From assembly GCA_003024785.1 (NCBI GenBank), contig PUQB01000282.1, positions 184,369 through 248,368 on the forward strand: 64,000 nt of DNA, given 5' to 3'. This DNA is from Selaginella tamariscina. Lineage: Eukaryota > Streptophyta > Lycopodiopsida > Selaginellales > Selaginellaceae. The position numbers were made by a program, and so were the translations under genes. Numbering within the stretch: the stretch's first letter is position 1; the number at the start of each line of letters is the position of its first letter. Shown one piece after another: positions 1-10,558 of the stretch. The notes below the pieces were generated by a model. That model did not search any database, was not told the DNA's origin, and worked only from the letters and a program-made list of their open reading frames with translations.

Positions 1-270
1 TGCGTTTGTTATGGAGAAGAATTCATCCGCTCCCCTCAGGATTATGGGCTCAACAGCCGTAAAGAAATCGATGAACACAGCAACAATAAATTTAGCTCCG
101 AAAAAGTGCAAACTGTACCTCAGTGGCAAATCGTTTCCTCTCTGCCCCAGCTCGTACCTGCACTCAGCTTTTGTTGATGTAGAGTGCGCTCAAGATTTGG
201 GATTGTCCGTTCAGGATCTAAGCTCCTCCATGGCCTCCTTCATGGCCTTCCTACATTTTAGAGCACGAGT

Positions 271-525
271 GTGCGGATCGGACGTGGAGTTCTACTTGGC
301 TCGGAGCCACAGGCAGCTCACATGCGCAAATGTTCTGCACGGTTTTGGGAACTCGTTTCCATTCGAGGATGGAGTTATCGATGCTGCGAGAGCCTCAAGG
401 TCGTCAGGAATGAGAATTACTTCCCGAAGCGTGGATCAGAAGCCTGGGCGTCGTTCCGAGATGTGTATGTCTCTGCCGCTGTCAGCTTTGGTGCTGATCA
501 GAAGACTGCGATGGGCAATCCTTGA
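271..525 (+). CDS. Hypothetical open frame, possible 3'-terminal exon
   Basis: An open frame of about 84 codons ends at a TGA at 523-525. It has no ATG at its beginning and follows a pyrimidine-poor TTTTAG, so if real it is an internal or terminal exon and not a complete gene. The product has a mixed globular composition with no membrane segment. The overlapping 11-541 frame is longer and begins with ATG but reads less like a protein. I do not recognise either and assign no function. Confidence 0.2.
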   Translation: MRIGRGVLLGSEPQAAHMRKCSARFWELVSIRGWSYRCCESLKVVRNENYFPKRGSEAWASFRDVYVSAAVSFGADQKTAMGNP

Positions 526-1058
526 AGCGGTCAGCACCTAGATTTTGTACTTTCATTGTCTTGTTAGATTCACTATAAACGATTGAGCGCTTTCATCTTC
601 TTCGCCTCTTTTTCTTGCAAATGCAACAAAATACTACGGCCTGTGTATTAATTCCACCAGCAGATCGGGCTTGCTGTGTGCTGTTAATTAATGTCACTCG
701 CTGATGAACGTACATGTTCGGAAGCTAGAAGCAGAAGAATGCGATAATCTGGACGTCCATAATCGCAACATGTCCGAGCTCAAGATTCAGCAAAAATGCA
801 GCTGGATGGTTGTAGCTCCAGCTGCTCCAGGGTTGGTTGAGGCCGAAGAATTTATCAACGATGTCAAAAATAAGACCGCTGTCATGTGAATAGCGCTTTC
901 AGTGGTTTGTAAGACGCACAAGGATGTCTTGAAATCGGCAATATGCTCGGTGGTTCTGTAAGACAAGATATTAACCTTCAACAGGTTCTGTTCTAGACGG
1001 ATGCCCTTAGATGTTCTGGACCACACGCACTCAACAAAAGAAGACTCATATGACTAAC

Positions 1059-1066
1059 AATCTGCA
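1059..1066. repeat. Target-site duplication, left of MULE A
   Basis: AATCTGCA here matches AATCTGTA at 8851-8858 with one C/T difference. The flanking position and the 8-9 bp size fit a MULE insertion. Confidence 0.7.
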
Positions 1067-1067
1067 G

Positions 1068-1089
1068 GGGTCTCGGCGAAAAGGAGGCT
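1068..1089 (+). repeat. Left terminal inverted repeat of MULE A
   Basis: GGGTCTCGGCG is followed by AAAAGGAGGCT. The reverse complement of the right end (8829-8850) begins GAGTGCCGCC and then carries TTTTGAGGCTT. The two ends agree at GxGT, at the CG-rich core and at the GAGGCT block. Degenerate short terminal repeats are common in MULEs. Confidence 0.65.
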
Positions 1090-1153
1090 CCGGCTCAAGA
1101 GGCTTATATTATTCTAGTATATTCGTAGATATTCAGTATTCTAGCATATTTCA

Positions 1154-1168
1154 AGAATATTCTAGAAT
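1154..1168. promoter_or_regulatory. Heat-shock-element-like repeat, left subterminal
   Basis: Three contiguous units AGAAT-ATTCT-AGAAT follow the nGAAn/nTTCn rule for heat-shock factor binding. The surrounding 1100-1170 contains more TATTCTAG motifs. The opposite end of the element carries the same pattern. The function is inferred only from motif shape, in an AT-rich setting. Confidence 0.4.
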
Positions 1169-1217
1169 ATATAAGTTTTTTAATTAATAATGCTGACTTT
1201 AATATATGCCGACTGGC

Positions 1218-4200
1218 TTAATAAAGCATTATCCTAAACCCTAAACCATTTATCCTTGTAGCATGAACTCTGCAATTCACCAGCAAACGGTGGACCTCCA
1301 TCTCACTGAGCGATCGCCTTTGTAGAAAATATGTGACGTCCGGGTTCAAGCCAAGCACACGGCTGTAGACGAAGTACATGTGTACACATGGGCTCCAACT
1401 TTTGCTCTTCTGAAAGGTAGAACAACTGCATGTAGGATAAGTACTAATAGTCACCTTTTGAGTCATTTCCTGCCGACACAACGAAAGCCTCCTTCCGTCC
1501 TCTAACTGTCACTTCAACATTTCTCACACGACCTAAAAACGTCTTGGCCTTGTGGAAATTCTTCTCTTGTTCCTTAGACATTTTTGTTGGAGTCCGGACC
1601 ATACGTCCTTCGAAAGGTGGAATTGTTGTAGATCCAGCTCCACGTGGTGGCGATGGTGTTTTGTCCTTCTGACCCTCATCTACTCTTCCTGCCGTCCCCT
1701 GTAAACCTTCCAGAACAAAGCCTGCATCCTGTAGTTCTCTGACCTCCTCACTTGTCAGCTTGTTTCCTTGAGCAAACCGTTGGTGGTGTTGGAATTCGTG
1801 ACTGAAGAATTTTGCCGTTTGGCCGCGTGAAACACCCTGAATCTTTTGGGCAGAACCACATCATCTGTTGTACATACTCCTCATTCCCCAAGGCATCAAT
1901 GTACATTCGTTTTCCATAGAATCCTGGTGCTGGCACTCTGCTTGGATAACCGATTGGTTTTCCACACAGAGCAGTTCCTTCCTGATTCATCCCCAAACAC
2001 TTAACCTTACTAGATGCTCCGATTCGTCTGATGGCCCACTCTGTTTGAGCAATCTCTCTCTCCAAAACCTCTTCGAACCTTAACCTCTTTCTCCTGTTGT
2101 TTTGGACCACCCGCTCTGTGTACTCTACATCATGTCTGTGTGAACGTCGAGCATCAGACTGTTCTGTTCCTGTGACTGTTCTCCTAACAGTTTGCACTCG
2201 AACGTTAGTGGTACTCGTGAACTCCGGGCTGGTCAAGTGTTCCTCGCCTTCCACCAGATTGATAATTGTTGATGGAGATACACTTTTCCCCTCAGAGAGT
2301 TTGCGTTGCACTCGTTTCAACAGAGTTTCCTTCGAAGGCCCTGACCCTGTATACCTCCCTTCTATTGCCGCTTTCACCTTCGCACTCTGCATAACTGCAT
2401 CGGTGAGGTCTAACATTGTCGCCTCCAGCAGTGGTACTCTTTTGGCCAATCTTGCTCTTCTTGCTCTCGCATGAATCACTTCAGCATTGTTTGTAGTTGG
2501 AACGCTCGCGAGTCCTTCTTCTGTCATGTCTCCCAGTTCCGCCATGGAGATGTGGTCCTCATGCCTGATCCACCAAGACAGCCATGTCTTCAAAGCTCGA
2601 ATGTTTGACGCTCGTCCTTCCCAAAAAGACTCGAGAATTGCTAGTTGTTCTTTCTTAGATTGTTCATTCAGTGCTGCAGGCCAGGCACGAGCAAGCTTCA
2701 TGTGTTCTTCGATGTTCGCGATGTTCTTCTGCGATCCATTTCTTTGTCACCTGACGCACGGATTGCATAAAGTGAAAAGACAGCTTCTTTCCCTCCCTTT
2801 CATTTTCTCCGTTGTTGAATACTTGGCGCAAGGCCTATCATCCGATCATGAAACCAGCAAAGTTGACATTCTCCAAACCCTTTCTTACAAACCTCTAGCA
2901 TTGTGTTCAAGAACTTCAGCACTGCAACATTATCTTCGCGGCACATATCTGCGTAAGCTATAGTCACCATGGATCTGACACTGTAAGAGAGCATTAGATA
3001 ACAAAGATTAGAAAGTGTTATGAAGAGTTTACAACTTACAATGGGTCATAAAGGTGTATTCCAATTGTCGCCCAGTCTGGTATATGGTGCGTGTGGTCCA
3101 GAACAACCCATTGATCATGAAGGTCTCCTCCACTTTGACACCTTCTGATGTAGTCAACTCCTGAACCCGGTCCCTCAACTGTCATTTTGAAGATCAGAGG
3201 CTGCTCCTCAGCACCATGCAGTTCCATCCCTGGAACATGTATGACGTGAATGAAAGGTATTGGCAACTTTGTCTTCAGCTCCAGAAGACCCTCGTAACCC
3301 TCTCTAAAGTGTGTCTCCTTCTGTCTTGATTGTGTAATCCAGTCCCGAGTCCTAAAGGAAAGGTCACGTCAGTGTGTAGAGATCTAAAGAAAAATACCTT
3401 CGATGGTTTGTAAGAGGTTCAAGTTTTGAGAGTAAACCAGTGTACGAGACTTCTCCTTCTTCCTTGAAAAGTTCTTCAAAGATGAGCTCACACGCAGCTT
3501 GAAACTCAATCACTCGTTGATTGGTTCGCGGACTGCTCTTTACCACGTTGCTGACACTAGATCTGGCACGCTGAACGTTTGAAGCTGACACTGAGGGGCT
3601 GACTGGATGCTGATGAACACCTCTGTGAATGAACAACCTTGTAAAAGAAATGTCGTCTGGCAGAATGTAGTACACATAAGCCGGACAAGTGTGCACTAGC
3701 AATGGCTCCTCTCCACAATGCTTACATTTCATGCCTATTACTTTGCCTGTCTCAGTTGTCTTTGCCTTCTCCACAGCACCCTTGAAGTGACATTCATTTG
3801 CTTTCTTCTCAAAAGCCAAGTAGGGGCAGGTAGGATTGATGCATTTGAGATGTCCGACACATGAACTTCGACTGACTCGCGCGGAACATGCCAGTGTGTT
3901 GTGCTCGGGTGTGTCCAATGGTAGCAGCCATCCTTGCGATTCATCCCCAAGTACTTCTCTGTGCTTTCTTTCTTTGGGGAAGTTCGTAAATGACATTTCC
4001 ATTGTATATCTGTGGTAGTTCAGAGACTCGTTTAACTTCAGACGAACCAATGAGATCCTTCCCTATCCTACATTTGTCTGCTCTTAGAAGACACACCAGC
4101 ATGGATTCCTCACGCTCCTTTGTCCGCAACCTGAACAACGGGCCCTTTGCCGGGCACAATGTGTAAAAGACAAACTGGTTTGATGCATTGCCTTCTGGTA

Positions 4201-4375
4201 ACAACTCCACATCTTCTCCAGAACTCGCAGAAACTGACATCAATTGAACCACATGTATACTGAACCAACAAGGAATGTTGAAAGCAAAGTGAAGATCATG
4301 TTCAAACACAAAAGCATTTCCATCTTCATCGACTGGGAAATCTTTGTCAATGCCTTCATAGGTAACTCTGGCCAT
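1218..4375 (-). pseudogene. MULE transposase with zinc-binding N-terminal region and SWIM finger (copy A)
   Basis: The gene starts at ATG 4373-4375 on the minus strand. In order it encodes an N-terminal domain of about 140 residues; a cysteine/histidine-rich region (CINPTCPY, MKCKHCGEE, HTCPAY) about 3640-3870; the DDE core, with first Asp in WVVLDHTH near 3090-3110; a CLFHF motif near 2770-2790 in the intact copy; a TTNNAEVIH glutamate near 2470; and a C-terminal SWIM finger (CSCSTFQ...CVHMYF) near 1375-1440. Exons are separated by short introns near 3360 and 3000. Compared with copy B, A has one-base losses near 3880 and 3950, and a deletion near 2825-2865 that removes the SDEAGAIW segment with the second catalytic Asp. 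It therefore should not make active transposase. Confidence 0.8.
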
Positions 4376-4886
4376 GACAACGCAAGGAGAAAGCTCGGTG
4401 GTTTAGGAAAGCAAAGCAAAAGATTAAACACACTCTCGTTCGCCAAAAAAAAATTATAATCGTTGATAATAAACGTGAATACACTTTTGTATATAATTAA
4501 TTCTACGCTGCCCAGCTCACAGTGTTCTTAATGCTGTCCTCTCTAGTATCACCGATTTAATTTAATTACTACCTTTTATGATTTGAAATATCTTCACCTT
4601 TACCAATTATTCACATATTTTAATATTAAACCCTAAATATTAATGTCACATTTATTCGTAGGGTTCACTTTTCATTGCGGCTAGGGTTTTTGGTAGATAG
4701 GGTTTACTGTTTCCACTGCGGCTAGGGTTTTTTCAATCTCAGATCTGAGTTCTGAAATCTCCTCCAAGGGGCTTGAGAGGAGCGGCGCCATCCATTTCGA
4801 GTCGATTCGTGCGCCCAAGTAAATCAATCGAGATTTCTGTGCCGATTTAGATTGTCGGCACCATCCTGCTCAGTCGGCGGCCACAA
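4376..4886. promoter_or_regulatory. Divergent intergenic region between the two MULE genes
   Basis: About 0.5 kb separates the transposase ATG from the first non-coding exon of the methyltransferase gene. It holds AT-rich sequence and then (about 4650-4740) nearly two copies of a unit of about 42 bp containing GCGGCTAGGGTTTT and GGGTTTACTGTTTCC. In copy B the unit is expanded to about three copies. A bidirectional promoter is inferred from the layout; no defined TATA box was assigned. Confidence 0.5.
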
Positions 4887-5455
4887 GGTATGTGCAATTT
4901 CTGTATTTTATGATTTGCGGCTCAAATAATTTATTTTTCAGAGATAAAGGGTCTTCCCATTTGTGCCGACTGAGAGTGACGGCACCATCCTGGTTCAGTC
5001 GGCAGCCACAAGGTATTTTCGATTTGTTTATTTTTTTCTTTGCGGCTCAAGTATCCGTATCACAATGTTTTTTTTTTCAGAGTTAATGTGTCTTCCCATT
5101 TGTGCCGACTGAGAGTGACGGCACCATCCTTCAGTCGGCAACCACAAGGTATTTTGAATTTGTTTATTTTTTGCTTTGCGCTCAAGTATTTCTTTTTTCA
5201 GAGTTAATGGGTCTTCCCATTTGTGCCGTCTGAGAGGGACGGCACCATCCTATCTCAGTCGGCACCATTATCTCTTCAGTGCCGTCTGAGAGGGTCGGCA
5301 AACTATCTCAGTCGGCAGGATTTGTTCTTCTACATCTCTGTGCCGACTGAGAGGGTCGGCACCATCTAGCTTGAGTCGGCAGCCACAAGGTTAGTCATCT
5401 TTGTTTTTTTTTTATTTTGTCTCCTAATCAATTGACTTGTGTGTTTGCTTTCCAG
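4835..5455 (+). repeat. Tandem mini-exon/intron array with GTGCCGAC hairpins
   Basis: The repeat unit is TTTTTTCAG|AGTTAATG..., a dyad segment, then CCACAAG|GTATTTT, so every unit carries its own acceptor and donor. Predicted mini-exons are 4942-5012, 5081-5148 and 5202-5389, preceded by an exon ending at 4887 and followed by the coding exon from 5456. Perfect 8-bp stems with a 7-nt loop lie at 5223-5245 (GTGCCGTC/GACGGCAC) and 5340-5362 (GTGCCGAC/GTCGGCAC). Several units contain a short upstream frame from AATG that ends at the TGA inside the dyad. Confidence 0.75.
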
Positions 5456-5465
5456 AGTTTACAAA

Positions 5466-8400
5466 ATGGTGAGAGCTTCAAAACGTCTACTAGAGACTGC
5501 GCCTGATGAAGAGCCACGGGAAGAGAAGAGGATATCGAAGCAGAAGCGAGGCAAGAGAGGAGAACCATCTAATGTAGCAAAGGAGGATCCTCCAGTGACT
5601 CAGTCTGGAGTAGTACCAGTTGAGCAAGAGCAGCCTCCATCAACCATCACAGATTTCCCGGAGAGCTCGTCGCAGTTGCCTCCTTCATCCGCTGAGGTTG
5701 CAGTCCTGAACGAGCAAGTGCAGATGACAGAGGCAGTTGAAGCTAGCGAGGACGACTTGGAGGAGGCAGTCAGCAAAAAGAGAGGCCGGGAAAGCTGATC
5801 CAAAAGGCAAGAAGGCGAAGAGCGATAAGGAGCCGAAGGAGTTATACAGCATACCGGCTAGCCTGCATTTGGAGAGCTCAGCAAACCTGCTCGACAAAAT
5901 TATTGTCAAGGGACTTGGTGATCCTCCTGATGTGCCCATCTGTAGAATGCATTGAACGAGGTGGTTCGACGAGTGAACCCAGGGGACTTGGACAGGCTGG
6001 TGTCATCGTTGAAGAAGGCTGGTTATCTACGCAACACGGCCTTGTTCATTCTGTCCATCGGAGATCGACTCACTGCTGAGGAGCTATCGGAGCTGTCGAA
6101 GGACACGTTCAGTACGAGCAGCACCGGTCTTTCGAGCAAGCTCTTACTCAGCCGGAGTACAAACAGTGGGCTTCAAGGCTCTCAAAGGAAGTTAGCTGCT
6201 GGGACGGGAACCATAGGCTACAGGCTTTGCAGAAGCTGTACCGGAGGATGCAGAGGACAACCAGCGATGGGCTATTCGCGTTCGATCGAGTTTCATCTCC
6301 ACGGAGAACCTCGACAATCTTCAACTGGTTTCGATGTTCCAATCGATTAACATGTGAGTATTTTCTTTTCTTTTTGTTAAGAGTTAGACTTACAGTTTCG
6401 TTGAACAGATCTTCAGCAACATCTGTGGAAACAACGCTACCACATATTCTCCTCGCTGTAAAGGCGGTCTGCACTAGTACGAAGGAACTCAGAAAATCCT
6501 CGAGTCACTCACGGAGGTTGATCGTCTTGAGGTGCGGAAGTGGAAGGAGAGTTCAACAGGAAAGACGGCTTGGCATCCTCTTCCGAACCTGATCTGCGCA
6601 AAGATCCTTTTCAAGGTAACCTCCGATTTGATTTATAGGAAAGAAGTTTTTAACTTATTCTATGTGCAGAACGAGATCGACGATGATCTCGACAGAGCAG
6701 TCACCAGTGCTAAGGGCAATCCACAGGTTGAGTGAACCTGAAGCAGCTAGTGTACAAGAAGCATGACAAATGCACAAGTTCCTCTCCATCATAGACCCAG
6801 ACTTGGGGGAGGAGTGGTTCCAGAAGGTGACGAACATCTCTCATAAGCAGTGTCGCTGGATGGGCATTGAGAAGCTGTATGCGATGTCAAAGGCGAAGAT
6901 TCCAAACATGCTGCGACTCCGATACTTGAACAAGCTCACCCGTCTCGAATCCAAGGCAGAACAACAGACACTTGGGCTACCAGGCATGCAGGACAAAGAG
7001 TGGATCAAGTGGTTCACCTTGGACTTATATTGGAAGGCTGTGCGCGAGGAAGCCATTCAGATCCTTAAGGGGTTGCGAGAGGATGGTGAAGAAGTTGGAA
7101 CGGATGTCGACTTCATGAGCTGGTTTGACGAGATGCGAAACTCGGAGCAAGTGCCTGGTCTTTCAGCCCTTCCATGACTGCATACGGTTCACTTATTCGA
7201 TGGAGCCGAATGAGTTTCTGGAGCGTGAGGAGTCTGCGCGTCGGATGATATGGAGGTAAGCTTTCATTCCAGCATTGCTACTGTCTGACTTTGTGTTACA
7301 GGTTCATACTGGCGAAGAAAATGGCACCGTCCAGACGATGAAGCTGTGGACAGATCATACAAGCGAGCCTCACATGTGGTCGAAGAGCAGAGGAGCTCTA
7401 ACACCGTTCGAACGGGAGCATGTTCCATTCTGGCTCGACTCCGTCGCAACAGCCACCAGCTTGGGAGAGCTCACTATTCGACGTGCAGCAATGATCTACC
7501 AGCGATTGTTTGGGAGCCGGAGAAGTAGAGGCTATCAAGAAGAGCAAGATGAAGAAGACGGTGCGGAAGACAACTACACCTGCAAAGGGATCGGGAGCGG
7601 GACCAAGCTCTTCTACAGCACCTCCGCCGGCAATCGACTTTACAATCAATGAGGTGCAGCCACTTGTAGCTAGTTTGGACATCAAGGACGACCTGATGAC
7701 CTTCATCCCGACCCTGGCTGCATCCCGTGGATCCTACGACCTGGCTGTGTGCGATATGGAGGAGATGAGCAGGTCTTTCTTCGAGCCGGGTGCTTCCCAG
7801 ACAGAGGTGTACACCAAGCTCCGACAACAGGTTGACAGACTACATACGGTTGAGTCACAAACGTGTTCCAGGAAGTGGTAGGTGAATACGGCTTCAACCT
7901 CATCATCCTCGACTTGCCCAATGAGCTTGTATATGGAGGTGCTAGCATCAACAAGGACATTGTGCAGCTAGATCCGGTGAAGTTTGAGGAGGCCTTGCAG
8001 TTCAGTGGAATGCACTTGGCAGCGAGTGGTTTCATGGTCGTCTTCGCGAGTTCTCCTTCTGTTTCGGCGGTGATTCAGGCGGCTGCAGTAATCAACTTGG
8101 AGGTTGCAGGGACTTACAGCGTCTACCGTGCACGAGGCTGGGGATACCGTGACAAAATTAAGGTAAGCTAGCTATTCAAGTTCAAGTTTAACTTGGTCTA
8201 TGTGGCAGGATAACTTGTTAGTTCTCTTGGTGCTGCAAAGCTCTGAGAAGAAGTCGAAGAGGCCAAACCCTCTGGCGTTGACGAACACGATCCTCGTCGA
8301 CACGCCGACCGTTTCAGGAGGCTTGGTAAGGAAGTACTTTGCTTTGTTTATCCTAATGGAAGTTTGTGCAGGATGATGATTCAACCGAAGAGTGTTCGAC

Positions 8401-8645
8401 TCATGCAGCTTTTGATCGAGCGTCTCAGTAGACCTGGCGACCTAGTCTGGGATATTGGTTCCGGAACCGGGTCATCGTTGTTAGCTGCCGTCGAGCTCGG
8501 AAGGAATATTATAGGAACCGAGAAGAGTTTCGAACTCTCTAGGTTGGCAACAAACAAGCTCGCAGAGAACATTAGACCAGAGGAATTACCTACTCAAACA
8601 CCTCCACGTCCAAGCTACTGGTGGTTCGAGAACTGCAGCTTTACT
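5466..8645 (+). pseudogene. ParB-like domain plus beta-class-type DNA N4/N6 methyltransferase (copy A)
   Basis: ATG 5466-5468 follows an acceptor at 5451-5455. The product begins with a Lys/Glu/Pro-rich, nuclear-type tail. A ParB-like region (about 5840-6350) ends in the signature CWDGNHRLQALQ near 6198-6235, matching the GxHRxxA box. Next come a helical middle region (6660-7250), a basic linker (7510-7630), and a methyltransferase domain with LIILDLPNELVYGG at the DPPY position (about 7902-7940) and QPKSVRLMQLL...WDIGSGTGSS...GRNIIGTEKS at motifs X and I (8385-8530). This IV-then-I order is the beta-class arrangement. Introns of about 45-65 nt lie near 6355-6410, 6616-6669, 7256-7302, 8163-8208 and 8325-8373. 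One- or two-base losses near 5787, 5946, 6112 and 6246, relative to copy B or expected frame, break it. DLPN replaces DPPY, so activity is uncertain. Confidence 0.72.
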
Positions 8646-8777
8646 TAAGATGAAGAAGAAACTTTAGCTAATGTATATTGAGTAATAAATTAAGCTAATA
8701 AAAAAAGAATAAGATAGAAATACAACAGTTTTACTAGAATTCTTTTTTGCCGACTGAGGCCAATACTGCCGACCAAA

Positions 8778-8802
8778 AGAATATTCTAAAATATTCTAGA
8801 AT
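8778..8802. promoter_or_regulatory. Heat-shock-element-like repeat, right subterminal
   Basis: AGAAT-ATTCT-AAAAT-ATTCT-AGAAT gives four good units out of five in one phase. It mirrors the left subterminal block of the same element. A GCCGACTGAGG motif shared with the internal mini-exon array lies just inside at 8749-8759. Confidence 0.4.
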
Positions 8803-8828
8803 ATTTGAGCCCAGGCCTCCTGGGCCCC

Positions 8829-8850
8829 AAGCCTCAAAATGGCGGCACTC
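8829..8850 (-). repeat. Right terminal inverted repeat of MULE A
   Basis: The sequence ends ATGGCGGCACTC and is directly followed by the AATCTGTA target duplication. Copy B ends with the same bases at 56545. Confidence 0.65.
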
Positions 8851-9300
8851 AATCTGTAATATCGAACCTCAATTGTATTTGCAACACCTACTGACTTTCA
8901 AATATCATTTAACATACCAATAACCACCGTAAGTCGTGAATTCAAGCGAAAATGTCAGTCAAAAAGATTGTAGAGCACCTAGGAGGACGACAATTGTATA
9001 ACATCTAGACTTACGGGTTGCGTGCCAATGACAAGAAGAAGGTTAAGCTGATAGCCTGCCTATCAGAAGTATATATGGCATGCCTCTGGATAACCTTTCA
9101 TCTAGCTGAAGAGCACGCTTGCAGCTTATGTTGAGTGACATTGTGGACTCCCTCTTACACGTGGCTCCACCACACATAGGCAGTGAAGTGCACTTGTTTT
9201 TCACTACATCTAAGGTTCATCAACATAGTACCGTAGGTAACAACAATCAATATTTAAAGTAATAAAGGGTCGAGTCATAATAAAAACTATGACAGTGTCT
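8851..9300. other. Right flank of MULE A, possible decayed coding remnant
   Basis: The first bases are the right target duplication (8851-8858). Around 8952-9130 a plus-strand reading begins at an ATG, gives a short basic helical stretch (VKKIVEHLGG), and is broken by in-frame stops. It could be a decayed SAP-like helical domain but is too short to name. No intact gene was seen. Confidence 0.3.
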
Positions 9301-10007
9301 GTATAATTTAATTTATTTAGCACACACACGATATACATATGTACATATATATGTGTGTATAATTTTATTGATTATGATAATATAATAAAAGAATATTCAA
9401 TACATATTTTATTCCTTTTTTGGGTTTAAGAATATTTGTTTATGGTTAATATATATTTATGGTTTAGGTATATCTGTAGAAAGAATATTTGCTTAGGGTT
9501 AATATATATATTTATTCCTTTTAAGGCTTAGGTATATTCTTAGGATTTCAATGCGACAGAGGAGAAACGCTGTGGCGGTGGAAATGTGAGAGCGGCAGTG
9601 TAATATCTCTCTCACAAGGCGTGGCTTGCAAAAAGCCGCGGTGGTGCAGTAGAGTTTGAAGTGCATTCACACAAGTGAAATCTTTCTCTCTCTCACACAC
9701 ACCTCAATGTGTATACATATACATATATATCTGTATGTGATAGATAATTTATTTATTTATCTGTATTTACATATATATTTATATGTGTGTGTGTATCTAT
9801 ATAATAAAATTTATTTATATATCACTTGCACACACACACTCTCCTGTATATACATACACATATACATATATCTGTATTTACGTATATGTGTGTGTGTGTG
9901 TGTGTATCTATATAATTTATTTGTTTAGCTCACACACTATACACATATACATGTGTATCTGTATAATTTTATTTATTTATCTATCTCTAGCATACACATA
10001 ATATACA

Positions 10008-10038
<31 letters not shown>

Positions 10039-10200
10039 GTATGTATCTGTATAATTATTAATTTATCTATATCTAGCACTTTTGTATATACTATACATAT
10101 ATATGTGTGTATCTATGTAATTTAATTTATTTAGCACACACACGCACACACATGATATACATACATATATACATATATAAGTGTATATATATCCATCTTA
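9300..10200. repeat. Microsatellite-rich TATA/TGTG tract
   Basis: Long runs of (TA)n, (TG)n, (CA)n and ACATATATAC-type words are mixed with ATTTATTTAT. Open frames here are repetitive Tyr/Ile/His/Cys strings and are not genes. An AATATTC/GGGTTTA-containing stretch at 9360-9560 resembles the central part of the 15-kb element (36240-36390), in reverse orientation. Confidence 0.8.
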
Positions 10201-10558
10201 AAATATTATATTCACAATGTGTAATCATGCTATGCAACTTAATGCATTATTTGTTTATTTATTGAACTGCTTTGTTAAACTCCCAAGATTATTATATAAT
10301 GGCCGGGCTATCTTATTAATTATTAAGGTTAAACGAATGCAATATAAAACAGATTAAACTTGCAATTGCCCAAATATTGGCACCCCAATGAACTTTGAAC
10401 AACAATGTTAGCCACTGGTTTTACACGTTAAGGTCATAGAGATTTATGAAACTGTTAAAAAGGCTTAGTGGCAAAAGTTCCGTAGTAGAAATCTAAAGGT
10501 TAAAAAAGGAACCTTTTATTCTATCATATATATGAGCAACTAGGGTTTTAGGGTTCAT
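10201..10558. other. AT-rich sequence upstream of phosphatase-like pseudogene
   Basis: No gene was recognised. The last 60 bases (CTAGGGTTTTAGGGTTC) resemble plant 5' leader sequence ahead of the ATG at 10559. Confidence 0.4.

Larger units (their letters stand above)
1..1066. other. Left flank of MULE copy A, no recognised gene
   Basis: This is the sequence into which MULE copy A inserted. Open frames exist on the plus strand at 11-541, 271-525 and 704-889, but I recognise no domain in any of them. An acceptor-like TTTTAG at 256-261 precedes the 271-525 frame, so a last exon of a host gene is possible. No transposon hallmark was seen here. Confidence 0.5.
1067..8850. mobile_element. MULE-type DNA transposon copy A with transposase and ParB-methyltransferase genes
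   Basis: The element is about 7.8 kb. It begins GGGGTCTCGGCG and ends ATGGCGGCACTC, which are imperfect terminal inverted repeats sharing an inner GGAGGCT/GAGGCTT block, and it is flanked by an 8-bp duplication. Two genes diverge from a shared intergenic region: a MULE transposase on the minus strand (4375 down to about 1218) and a ParB-like plus DNA methyltransferase gene on the plus strand (5466-8645). A second copy of the same family lies at 48271-56545. Both genes carry frameshifts, so this copy is probably dead. Family assignment rests on the transposase motifs and the target duplication size. Confidence 0.85.

Noticed and set aside
1868..2963. Plus-strand open frames opposite the MULE transposase
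   Set aside because: They are antisense shadows of the transposase, which carries the recognised motifs on the minus strand. The same holds at 49077-49953.
5466..8645. Bacterial contamination as the source of the methyltransferase gene
   Set aside because: The gene has several GT-AG introns and a spliced leader, lies inside MULE terminal repeats and occurs in a second copy in the same window, so it is part of the eukaryotic genome.
9656..10001. Plus-strand open frames rich in Tyr, Ile, His and Cys
   Set aside because: They are translations of TA/TG/CA microsatellites. The same applies to minus-strand frames at 35034-36231 and plus-strand frames near 36850 and 47193.
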